38,121 nt of DNA from Candidatus Yanofskybacteria bacterium RIFCSPLOWO2_01_FULL_39_28 (GCA_001794635.1 MGKE01000014.1:1-38121), one strand, 5' to 3'; shown: positions 9,184 to 17,329, counted from the stretch's first letter. Made by a program: numbers and translations. The notes: generated by a model from the sequence alone, not told the origin.

Positions 9184-9462
9184 ATGAGTATGAAATGTGA
9201 TAAATGTGGTGGAGATATGGTCGTAAAAAGCGGAAGATACGGTAACTTTACCGCTTGTTCAAATTTTCCGGATTGTAAAAATATCCTGAAAGAAAACAAA
9301 CCGGCCAGTCCTCCGCCGGAAAGAACCGGTGAAAAATGCGATAAATGTGGTGAAGGAGAAATGGTCATCCGTAGTGGCCAGTACGGTAAATTCAAAGCCT
9401 GCTCCAATTTCCCAAAGTGTAGGAATACTAAGAAGATAACCGAAAATATTAAGCAAGAATAA
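9184..9462 (+). CDS. Stand-alone protein with two topoisomerase-type C4 zinc ribbons
   Basis: CDKCGGDMVVKSGRYGNFTACSNFPDC and CDKCGEGEMVIRSGQYGKFKACSNFPKC. Confidence 0.85.
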   Translation: MSMKCDKCGGDMVVKSGRYGNFTACSNFPDCKNILKENKPASPPPERTGEKCDKCGEGEMVIRSGQYGKFKACSNFPKCRNTKKITENIKQE

Positions 9463-9478
9463 AAATTGAAATCAGTTT

Positions 9479-9511
9479 CATAAAAGGATACCTTATAGGT
9501 ATCCTTTTATG
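9479..9511 (+). promoter_or_regulatory. Perfect 14-bp hairpin containing the rel start codon
   Basis: CATAAAAGGATACC-TTATA-GGTATCCTTTTATG; the final ATG is the start of the 9509 ORF. Confidence 0.7.
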
Positions 9512-11251
9512 CTTAATTTACTAGAAAAAATTTTAGATAACCCCAACTTTAACGAAACTGACAAAGCTTTAATTCAGAGGACTTACAATGCCGCCGAATT
9601 GGCTCATCGTGACCAGAAACGTCTTTCCGGTGAAGACTATATTACCCACCCGCTTAATACGGCCTATTTTCTTTCAGAACTTGGCCTGGATGCAACCACC
9701 ATTGCTGCCTGTCTTCTTCATGACACCCTTGAAGATACCAGTATTAAGCCGGATTATATTAAACAAGAATTCGGCCAAGAAATACTTTTTCTAGTAGAGG
9801 GGGTAACTAAACTTGGTAAAATAGAATATTCCCCAAACCAACCAAACAAAAAAACGGCCCTTGAAAATATAAACTCCTTAAAGAAAATGTTTTTTGCTAT
9901 GGCTGAAGACATCCGAGTGATCCTTATCAAATTGGCCGACCGTTATCATAATATGGAGACACTCAAGAGCCAACCCAAAGAAGCCCAAAAAAGAATTGCC
10001 TTGGAAACATTGGAAATATATGCCCCAATCGCAGCAAGACTTGGAATGGGTCGGATTAAGGGTCAGCTTGAAGATATGGCTTTTCCTTATGTTTATCCTG
10101 AGGAATATACTTGGTTAATTAAAAACGTCCTAGATAAATATACTGATCGTAAGGAATATATTGAAAAAACTGGCCCCTTGATTAAGCGACGCCTTAACGA
10201 TGCTGGAATTAAAGTTATTGATTTACACTCCAGAGCAAAATACCATTACAGTCTCTACCAGAAAATTAAACGCCACGACATGGACCCTGAAAAAGTTTTT
10301 GATCTTGTGGCTATCAGAATAATAGTTCCGGATATTAAATCCTGCTATGAAGCTCTCGGCATAATTCACAAACACTACAAGCCCTTCCCTGGCCTTATTA
10401 AAGACTATATAGCCCTACCAAAACCAAACGGCTACCAGTCTCTCCACACAACCATATTCTGTGAAAGAAGCAGAATTGTAGAAGTTCAAATCAGAACTCC
10501 TGATATGCATGACCACGCTGAAAACGGCATTGCCGCCCACTGGGCCTACTCTGAAGGCGGTAAAAAGAAAGTGTTTAAAGCTGAAATGAAAGAAACAAAA
10601 TGGATTGCCCAACTCAACCAGTTTCTACAAGAAATGAAACCTCAAGAAGGAATTGAGAAAGTAAAAATAGATTTTTTTAAAAATCGTATTTTTGCTTTTA
10701 CCCCTAAAGGTGATGTCAAAGACTTGCCCGAAGGATCAAATCCAATTGATTTCGCTTACGCTATTCATACCGACCTTGGCCACACCCTTAAAGGCGCCAA
10801 GGTTAACGGTAAAATAGTTCAGTTAAACTACAATCTTCACAACGGAGATGTGGTGGAAATTATTAAAGGCAAAATTCCTAAACCCTCGTCTGATTGGCTA
10901 AGAATGGTCAAAACAACTGAAGCCAAAAAGAAAATTAAGGCTTGGTTTACGGCTGAGGAAAATAAATTAAAAGAATCTCAAGGAATTGAAGAAAAAGTTA
11001 GAGAAAAGAAAATTCAAAAGAAAACAAGGGTTATTGTTGAGGTTGTAAAAAAAGGCACTCCTGTTATCCAGGGCCAGACTGGCTTAATGTATAAAATTGC
11101 TAAATGCTGCAACCCTAAATTAGGAGACAAAATAAAGGGCTACATGACCGTCAACCAAGGCGTCTCCATCCACCTCACCTCTTGTTCAAATCTTAAAAAG
11201 GCGACTGGCAAACGTTTGCTTTCGGCAAGTTGGTCATTGCGTTCAAAATAG
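9509..11251 (+). CDS. RelA/SpoT family (p)ppGpp synthetase/hydrolase; appears to lack the C-terminal ACT domain
   Basis: HD region LLHDTLEDT, synthetase region IKDYIALPKPNGYQSLHTTIF, TGS region IFAFTPKGDVKDLPEGSNPIDFAYAIHTDLGH, then YKIAKCCNPKLGDKIKGY and an early end. Confidence 0.94.
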   Translation: MLNLLEKILDNPNFNETDKALIQRTYNAAELAHRDQKRLSGEDYITHPLNTAYFLSELGLDATTIAACLLHDTLEDTSIKPDYIKQEFGQEILFLVEGVTKLGKIEYSPNQPNKKTALENINSLKKMFFAMAEDIRVILIKLADRYHNMETLKSQPKEAQKRIALETLEIYAPIAARLGMGRIKGQLEDMAFPYVYPEEYTWLIKNVLDKYTDRKEYIEKTGPLIKRRLNDAGIKVIDLHSRAKYHYSLYQKIKRHDMDPEKVFDLVAIRIIVPDIKSCYEALGIIHKHYKPFPGLIKDYIALPKPNGYQSLHTTIFCERSRIVEVQIRTPDMHDHAENGIAAHWAYSEGGKKKVFKAEMKETKWIAQLNQFLQEMKPQEGIEKVKIDFFKNRIFAFTPKGDVKDLPEGSNPIDFAYAIHTDLGHTLKGAKVNGKIVQLNYNLHNGDVVEIIKGKIPKPSSDWLRMVKTTEAKKKIKAWFTAEENKLKESQGIEEKVREKKIQKKTRVIVEVVKKGTPVIQGQTGLMYKIAKCCNPKLGDKIKGYMTVNQGVSIHLTSCSNLKKATGKRLLSASWSLRSK

Positions 11252-11292
11252 TTGCAAACCCTTTCCTCACCATTTTTTCAACCGGTGCTCCA

Positions 11293-11449
11293 GGATAGAC
11301 AAACAATAGCTTTAAAACCTCCGGAAGCCTTCGGGAATTCCTTCATCACTATCCATTAAGATGGTGCGACAAGCTCACCATAATGGATAGGATTCAGTCA
11401 GTTCCCGCTTTCCTGTCGGTTTAAGGTAAAGCTTTGTTTGTAGCTATCC
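11293..11449. repeat. Large nested inverted repeat
   Basis: GGATAG..ACAAACAA.AGCTTTA..AAACC (11293-11319) pairs with GGTTT..TAAAGCTTTGTTTGT..CTATCC (11418-11449); inner hairpin CTATCCATTAAGATGGTG/CACCATAATGGATAG (11349-11390). Confidence 0.7.
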
Positions 11450-11575
11450 CTCCCGCAATGGTTTCAAAAATGATACGGAAAGAGTTTGCTCGTTACCTGT
11501 TTAATTCAATAAAAAAGCGGATTGATATTACTGCGTCCTTCGAAGCCGAAGGCGAAGTAAGATCGCACCGCAATC

Positions 11576-11773
11576 TTAAAAATCGCTGCCGCCAAATGGA
11601 TATGAATTTGAGGTGTCCAGATCCATAAATAGAGCATGGCATGACGGACATTCCTTATCTTCATCTTTTACCTTAGTACCGCAGATACCACATGACACAA
11701 ATCCGTAATGACCACTATCGTCAGTTGTAACCACTTTTTTGGTCACCACTTTAACTTTCTTTTCTTCTCCCAT
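11576..11773 (-). CDS. Small zinc-ribbon protein
   Basis: CGICGTKVKDEDKECPSCHALF: two CxxC pairs. Confidence 0.65.
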   Translation of the reverse strand: MGEEKKVKVVTKKVVTTDDSGHYGFVSCGICGTKVKDEDKECPSCHALFMDLDTSNSYPFGGSDF

Positions 11774-11925
11774 ATGAACCCCCTGTCAATGAATCTGCTA
11801 AGATAATACTATGGAAAAGTATTTAAATCAATGCTCCCGTTTTGAATTATTGGCTGGAGGAAAAATCTTTACGTACCGATTTTGAATCCTTTGAGCAACT
11901 TAGTTTCTAATAGTTTATAAACTCA

Positions 11926-12050
11926 GCAAAAATACGTAGGCTTCAGTCTATGAAGGGATTTACGGACCGCGACTGGCGGAAGTAAAAAGCAAAATTCCAG
12001 CAGGAATTTATGCTGTGCCCTGAATGGGCTGAAGCCGAGAGTATTTTTGC
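11926..12050 (+). repeat. Structured element copy C: conserved core plus ~29-nt inverted arms
   Basis: GCAAAAATAC...GGCTTCAGTCTAT pairs with ATGGGCTGAAGCC...GTATTTTTGC around core GGGATTTACGGACCGCGACTGGCGGAAGTAAAAAGCAAAATTCCAGCAGGAATTTATGCTGTGCCC. Confidence 0.88.
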
Positions 12051-12102
12051 GAGAGCAAGAAATTAATCAATTATCCTCTTCGCCCTTCGACAAGCTCAGG
12101 AC

Positions 12103-12137
12103 AAAAAGAATCATCAACTAGTCGATGATTCTTTTTG
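12103..12137 (-). terminator. Hairpin terminator of parB overlapping its stop codon
   Basis: AAAAAGAATCATCaactagtcGATGATTCTTTTT; minus-strand T-run. Confidence 0.65.
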
Positions 12138-13017
12138 CGACTTTGTTGAGTTCTTGGAGATCGGCGAATTTGATGACAATGTGGCCGCCAGTATCAGTAC
12201 TTTTTATCAAGACCGGAACCTTGAGCATTTCGCCGAGGTTTTTTTCTAAAGTTTGAAAACGATTTACTTCTTGAGAAGATAGTTTTGTCTTTTTTGATTT
12301 TGAAGGCTTTGACGACGAAGCCATCTGTTCTACTTCTCTTGACGATAATCTACCGCCGAGAATGTGGCCATAAACCTCTCTTTGTTTAGTTTCATCGTTA
12401 AACGCAAGCAGCGCCCGAGCATGAGCTCGCGACAATATTCCTCCACGCAATGATTCTTTGATATCTTTGGGTAACCCGAGCAGTCTCATTGAATTGGCCA
12501 CCACCTCACGAGACTTCCCTACTTTATTGGCAATCTCCTGTTGAGTTAAATTAAATTCTTTAGCCAACCTCTCATAAGCTTCAGCTTCTTCAACTGGATT
12601 CAAGTCTTTTCTCTGAACATTCTCAACTAAAGCAACTTCGAGCCTAGCTCCTTTAGTAACAAAATCATCCCTTATAACAACAGGCACATTGGGTAAACCA
12701 GCCAGTTTTGACGCTTTCAAACGTCTCTCTCCGGCAATTAATTGGTAGTAAACATTCTTGCCCCTAGCGCTTTCTTCTTCCATTTTAGAAACCAGAAGTG
12801 GCTGAAGAACACCATATTTGCGGATAGATTGAGAAAGCTCTTTGAGTCCATCCTGATCAAAGTCCTGTCTTGGTTGGTCTGGATTAGGTCTGATTTTGTT
12901 TACTTCAACATAAAAAACATTCTCTTTTGAAGCTTCCGGGTGCATTTGCTTTGACTTTGGAATCAAAGATTCCAACCCTTTTCCTAAACCGAACATTTTT
13001 CTAGCGTTGTTTGTCAT
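12118..13017 (-). CDS. parB: ParB/Spo0J chromosome partitioning protein
   Basis: LGKGLESLIPK, IRPNPDQPRQDFDQDGLKELSQSIRKYGVLQPLLV, LIAGERRLKASKLAGL, ALVENVQRKDLNPVEEAEAY. Confidence 0.95.
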   Translation of the reverse strand: MTNNARKMFGLGKGLESLIPKSKQMHPEASKENVFYVEVNKIRPNPDQPRQDFDQDGLKELSQSIRKYGVLQPLLVSKMEEESARGKNVYYQLIAGERRLKASKLAGLPNVPVVIRDDFVTKGARLEVALVENVQRKDLNPVEEAEAYERLAKEFNLTQQEIANKVGKSREVVANSMRLLGLPKDIKESLRGGILSRAHARALLAFNDETKQREVYGHILGGRLSSREVEQMASSSKPSKSKKTKLSSQEVNRFQTLEKNLGEMLKVPVLIKSTDTGGHIVIKFADLQELNKVAKRIID

Positions 13018-13778
13018 TGTGTTAATTTGATGACTTCCTCTGCCAGCCGTCTGTATTCGCTGGCCGCTTTAGAATTTGGACTAAATTGTATAATCGGTTT
13101 GCCGTAACTTGGCGCTTCGGCTAAATCAATTGTCCGCGAGATAACTGCGTCAAAAACTCTGCCGGGAAAATTCTTGTGAACCTCGTTTAAAACGTGACGA
13201 TTCAATTGGTTCCTCTTATCATACATTGTAAGCAATACGCCTAGCACTTGCAAATCAGAATTAAGCCCCTCGCGAATCAAATTAACCGTGTGGAGCAGTT
13301 GGCTTAGCCCCTCCAAAGCATAATATTCGCATTGGACAGGAATTATTACATAATCTCCCGCCGTTAGAGCATTGATAGTCAACAATCCAAGAGATGGCGG
13401 ACAATCAATAAGAATATAGTCATAATTCATTCGGAGTGGGCTGAGAGAATTCTTTAAACGATATTCCCTCTCTTCCATTGACACAAGTTCTACCGTTGCT
13501 CCGGCTAACGCCTGATTGGCCGGCAAAATATCAAACCCGAAAATAGAAGTCTTTTTGATCATCGGCAAAGGATTCTGGTCATTCACAATGACGTGATAAA
13601 CATTATGATGCTCATCAGCTACAGAAATACCCATTCCCCCGGTAGCGTTAGCTTGAGAGTCCATATCAACCAGAAGAACATATTTACCCAAGGCAGCTAA
13701 ATAAGAAGCTAAATTAATAGCAGTTGTAGTTTTACCAACGCCGCCTTTTTGATTACAAATCGTTATAATTCTTGCCAT
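13014..13778 (-). CDS. parA: ParA/Soj ATPase
   Basis: ITICNQKGGVGKTTTAINLA, LLVDMDSQANATGGMG, ILIDCPPSLGLLTINAL. Confidence 0.95.
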   Translation of the reverse strand: MARIITICNQKGGVGKTTTAINLASYLAALGKYVLLVDMDSQANATGGMGISVADEHHNVYHVIVNDQNPLPMIKKTSIFGFDILPANQALAGATVELVSMEEREYRLKNSLSPLRMNYDYILIDCPPSLGLLTINALTAGDYVIIPVQCEYYALEGLSQLLHTVNLIREGLNSDLQVLGVLLTMYDKRNQLNRHVLNEVHKNFPGRVFDAVISRTIDLAEAPSYGKPIIQFSPNSKAASEYRRLAEEVIKLTQ

Positions 13779-13836
13779 GATATTACTTTAATTCTATACT
13801 TCTAATCAGAACTTTTCAAATTTTAAGGGGGCATAA

Positions 13837-14418
13837 TTGAATAAAGATTCTGAATCACTAGAATTACTCAGCGGTTTTTTACGTTTTTATTCAGAAACTG
13901 GGACTGAAGGCGGTTATTGGGCATTTCAAGATAGACGGTTTATAAAAGAAAACACGACCAAATTTTATTGCAAGAAATGCTACAAATACTGGGACAAAGA
14001 TAAATACCCTGACGCTCCTCCCCCTATCGGCTCAAGGCCTGTTCAGGTTGAACTTGCGGTTCCGTTAAACGAAGTCCCTTTGGAATCTATTAAAAACAAG
14101 ACTTTTAAAGCTCCGCCCATGTGCCAGCCCAACGAACACGATTTTCAGTTAATCGGAGAGACCAGTGAGTCTTTCGACGGACACCACATTTTGAAAAACA
14201 ACGACTGGTTGTCAATATATTCAAAAGATAACCCTGCAATTATGGTTTGGTCTGGAATAATCAGACTCAAAAAATACCCTCCGTTTACAGAAAATATTTT
14301 GGGACTATGGGTCCATTCTGACCAAATAGGAGTTGAAGAAGAAACGTGGGCTAAGTGGTTTCTTGAAGAATACCCGGCAACCCTTGTGCCATATAAAAAA
14401 ATAAATGCCTCAAATTGA
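13837..14418 (+). CDS. Hypothetical protein (TTG start)
   Basis: 193-aa ORF with SD-like AAGGGGGC upstream; one CKKC; terminator-like GCCTCAAATTGAGGC at its end. No family recognised. Confidence 0.65.
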   Translation: MNKDSESLELLSGFLRFYSETGTEGGYWAFQDRRFIKENTTKFYCKKCYKYWDKDKYPDAPPPIGSRPVQVELAVPLNEVPLESIKNKTFKAPPMCQPNEHDFQLIGETSESFDGHHILKNNDWLSIYSKDNPAIMVWSGIIRLKKYPPFTENILGLWVHSDQIGVEEETWAKWFLEEYPATLVPYKKINASN

Positions 14419-14463
14419 GGCTTTTAATTTGTGGTAAATTGTGATAAAATATAATTGTAATTT

Positions 14464-14550
14464 GCCGCTGTGGTGAAATTGGCAGACACGCATCACTCAA
14501 GATGATGTGGGAGCAATCCCGTGTCGGTTCAAATCCGATCAGCGGCACCA
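14464..14550 (+). tRNA. tRNA-Leu (anticodon CAA), CCA encoded
   Basis: Acceptor GCCGCTG/CAGCGGC, anticodon stem-loop CATCA-CTCAAGA-TGATG, long variable arm, T-arm GTCGGTTCAAATCCGAT, ACCA end; TATAAT at 14450-14455. Confidence 0.95.
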
Positions 14551-15318
14551 ATGACTTTTTTTGAATCAATCATTCTCGGTATTGTTGAAGGCTTCACCGA
14601 ATTTTTGCCAATTTCTTCAACGGCCCATCTTATTTTAACCTCTAAACTTCTTGGTTTAGAGACTTCTAATTTTTTGAAAAGCTTTGAAGTTGCCATTCAG
14701 CTTGGAGCTATCGCTTCGGTTGTGGTTTTGTATTTTAAGACATTTATAAAAGACTGGGCAACAAACAAGAAAATAATTGTTGCCTTTTTGCCCACCGCCA
14801 TAGTTGGGGCAGGTCTTTATGGTTTTATAAGAAACACCCTTCTTTCCAGTCCCCTAGTTTCTGTTTACGCCCTCTTGTTGGGTGGTTTTTTTATAATTAT
14901 TTTTGAGTGGCTACACAAAGAAAAACCAAGCTACGCCACAAACCTAAGTGAGATATCTTTTAAAAAATCCTTTCTAATCGGTTGCGCTCAGTCCTTAGCA
15001 ATAATACCAGGCGTGTCACGTGCCGCAGCAACCATACTTGGTGGCTTGGCTTTAGGAATCAGCAGAAAAACAATTGTAGAGTTTTCGTTTCTTTTAGCTG
15101 CACCAACAATGCTGGCCGCGACGGTTTTAGACTTGAGTAAAAATTACACTCTTTTCACCTCGGCCAACTGGCAGTCTTTAGCGATTGGATTCGTTACTTC
15201 TTTTGTGGTGGCCATAATGACAATTAAGTTTTTGCTTAATTTTATTAAAACAAATGACTTTAAACTCTTTGGCCTCTATCGCGTACTTCTGGCAATTACG
15301 TTTCTGTTTCTTCTATAA
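14551..15318 (+). CDS. uppP: Undecaprenyl-diphosphatase
   Basis: MTFFESIILGIVEGFTEFLPISSTAHLIL, GVSRAAATILGGLALGISRKTIVEFSFLLAAP. Confidence 0.95.
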   Translation: MTFFESIILGIVEGFTEFLPISSTAHLILTSKLLGLETSNFLKSFEVAIQLGAIASVVVLYFKTFIKDWATNKKIIVAFLPTAIVGAGLYGFIRNTLLSSPLVSVYALLLGGFFIIIFEWLHKEKPSYATNLSEISFKKSFLIGCAQSLAIIPGVSRAAATILGGLALGISRKTIVEFSFLLAAPTMLAATVLDLSKNYTLFTSANWQSLAIGFVTSFVVAIMTIKFLLNFIKTNDFKLFGLYRVLLAITFLFLL

Positions 15319-15937
15319 TTTTAATCAAAGCTTCTAACGGATTAGCCGAGTCGGTAATCGGCCGACCAATAATCAAATAATCAGACCCTGCAGTTATAGC
15401 TTCCTTAGGTATCGCCGTTCTTTTTTGATCATTTTTTTGCGCCCATTTTGGACGAATTCCTGGAGTAATAATTTTTAAACCAAATCTTTTGACAACACTG
15501 GCTTCACGAGCCGAACAAACAACTCCATCGACTCCTTCTTTAGCCAATATTCTAACAAGCTGTAAAATTTTACTTACAGACGCGCTGGAAGATGTTAGAA
15601 TAGTAACTCCTATTACCTTGCTTCTTCCTTTGTTGTGAACTGCTGCTCTTATAGCTTCTTGGCCAGCCAAGGCATGGATAGTAAATCCCCACACCCCTAA
15701 TCTTGATATTACTTTCACGGTCCTTCCCACCGTATTTGGAATATCATTTAATTTAATATCGTAAAAAACCTTACCCCCTAATTTATTAATATATTTAATT
15801 AATTCTGGCGCTTTTCCAGTATTTATTAGCTCAAGTCCTATTTTAAAAAATTTAACTCTAAGCCAAAGGGTTTTAATCAGTTTTTTAGCCTTTTTTAAAT
15901 TGTTCGTATCAAGGGCAACGATTATTTTATAATCCAT
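15296..15937 (-). CDS. pyrF: Orotidine 5'-phosphate decarboxylase
   Basis: IIVALDTNNLKKA, FFKIGLELI, VFYDIKLNDIPNTV, ITPGIRP, YLIIGRPIT. Likely start MDYK. Confidence 0.92.
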   Translation of the reverse strand: MDYKIIVALDTNNLKKAKKLIKTLWLRVKFFKIGLELINTGKAPELIKYINKLGGKVFYDIKLNDIPNTVGRTVKVISRLGVWGFTIHALAGQEAIRAAVHNKGRSKVIGVTILTSSSASVSKILQLVRILAKEGVDGVVCSAREASVVKRFGLKIITPGIRPKWAQKNDQKRTAIPKEAITAGSDYLIIGRPITDSANPLEALIKIIEETET

Positions 15938-15950
15938 TAAATTCACCTGG

Positions 15951-15994
15951 TTACTATGATATATCATAGTGGATACTTTGATATATCATAGTAA
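15951..15994. repeat. Perfect 16-bp inverted repeat at the folD/pyrF junction
   Basis: TTACTATGATATATCA ... TGATATATCATAGTAA. Confidence 0.85.
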
Positions 15995-16843
15995 GTTTAA
16001 GGTTACTAAGTTTTTTAATACAGCAGCTATTAGTATTGGCCCCATGCCACCAGGAACAGGTGTAATAAGAGATGCTTTTGGCACAACTGAATCAAAATCA
16101 ACATCACCGAACATTTTGCCATCTTTTTTGCCGTAACCAAAATCAACAACAACTACGTCTTCTTTGACCATATCCCCCTTTATAATACCTGGTTTTCCTA
16201 CTCCGGCAACAACAATGTCAGCCACTATTGAGAACTGTTCTGGTTTTTCTGTTTTACTATTAATTCTAGAAACTTCGGCTCCTTGCTGTTCAAGCCAATG
16301 AGACATTGGCTTGCCCACCAGAATTCCCTGACCAAAAACCACCGCTTTCTTACCCTGTAATCCCACCTTGTATTGTTCTAAAACAATTTTCAAAGCCCCA
16401 ACTGCCGGCGGCAGTACCTGCTTGGAAGTTGAACTTCCAAGCGGAAGCTCAACTTCCAAATCTTGGCCATGGCTATAAAATCGATCCTGGGCCTCATCTG
16501 ACAAAACATCAACATCTTTATCCACGGGAATCTTATTCAGTATGGCCTGCTGGTCAATATGCTTCGGCAAAGGCAATTCAATCAAAACACCATCTGATTT
16601 TTCTGATATTTTAGCTAACTCATTTTTTAATTCCTTGGTTTCAATATTTTCCGGAAATTGATACATTTCAAAACCAACTCCGACTTTGGTAGCCGCTTTG
16701 CTTTTTAATTCAACAAATTTTTTAAATTCAGAATCTTCTCCAACCAAAATCGCCGCCAGACGCAGTTTTAAATTATTATTTATTATCTTAAGCATTAGTT
16801 CTCCCAAGATCTCTTCCGCAATTTTACGCCCATCAATTGTCAT
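15986..16843 (-). CDS. folD: Methylenetetrahydrofolate dehydrogenase/cyclohydrolase
   Basis: GVLIELPLPKHIDQQAILNKIPVDKDVDVL, VVFGQGILVGKPMSHWL, TPVPGGMGPILIAAVLKN. Confidence 0.93.
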   Translation of the reverse strand: MTIDGRKIAEEILGELMLKIINNNLKLRLAAILVGEDSEFKKFVELKSKAATKVGVGFEMYQFPENIETKELKNELAKISEKSDGVLIELPLPKHIDQQAILNKIPVDKDVDVLSDEAQDRFYSHGQDLEVELPLGSSTSKQVLPPAVGALKIVLEQYKVGLQGKKAVVFGQGILVGKPMSHWLEQQGAEVSRINSKTEKPEQFSIVADIVVAGVGKPGIIKGDMVKEDVVVVDFGYGKKDGKMFGDVDFDSVVPKASLITPVPGGMGPILIAAVLKNLVTLNLL

Positions 16844-16864
16844 TAGTTTTAATTTATTAAAATA

Positions 16865-16892
16865 AAAAACGGGTATCTAGTCCCGTTTTTTA
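16865..16892 (-). terminator. Rho-independent terminator downstream of rpsP
   Basis: Minus strand AACGGGACTAGATACCCGTTTTTT. Confidence 0.8.
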
Positions 16893-16904
16893 AAAACACA
16901 ATGT

Positions 16905-17279
16905 TTATACTATTGGAGTTGCCCGCCCTGAAACTGATTGAGATTCTAACTCTTTGACTTGTTCTGTTCCTCCTGCTTGGGCCTTTGCATCAGGAGCCGA
17001 TACGGCTCCGACAGTTTTTTTCTTAGGTTTCCAGCTCTGCATTTTGGGCTTGTCCCAGATTTTATAATTTACCATCAGATTATTGACCGTTGGAGATACT
17101 TGAGCGCCTTTTGAGACCCAATATTCAATTCGGTCTTTTTTAACTTTAAATTCTTTCTGGTGAGGATTGTAGTTACCCAAAAGCTCAAGGTACTTGCCCT
17201 TGACTCGTGAGGTGTGTTCCAAAATAACCACTCTAAAATAGGCTTGCCCCCTCTTACCTACCCGTTGTAATCTAATCAT
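16905..17279 (-). CDS. rpsP: 30S ribosomal protein S16
   Basis: MIRLQRVGKRGQAYFRVVILEHTSRVKGKYLELLGNYNPH, DRIEYWVSKGAQVSPTVNNL. Confidence 0.96.
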   Translation of the reverse strand: MIRLQRVGKRGQAYFRVVILEHTSRVKGKYLELLGNYNPHQKEFKVKKDRIEYWVSKGAQVSPTVNNLMVNYKIWDKPKMQSWKPKKKTVGAVSAPDAKAQAGGTEQVKELESQSVSGRATPIV

Positions 17280-17329
17280 AAGCATTTGATATATGCTAGC
17301 AAATTTAAAAAAATAAGCAAGTTCAGTCT

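Noticed and set aside
11434-11628. 64-aa plus-strand ORF (MFVAIPPAMVSKMIRK...)
   Set aside because: Starts inside the nested inverted repeat, runs through a repeat unit (TASFEAEGEV), overlaps the zinc-ribbon gene antisense, and has no recognisable domain.
12080-12105. CCTTCGACAAGCTCAGGAC as evidence of a new system on its own
   Set aside because: Resembles a short repeat I recall as widespread in CPR and other genomes and also present in gatB (28328-28345); not specific to this locus.
12118-13778. parS sites near parAB
   Set aside because: I did not see the canonical TGTTTCACGTGAAACA or a close variant in the window.
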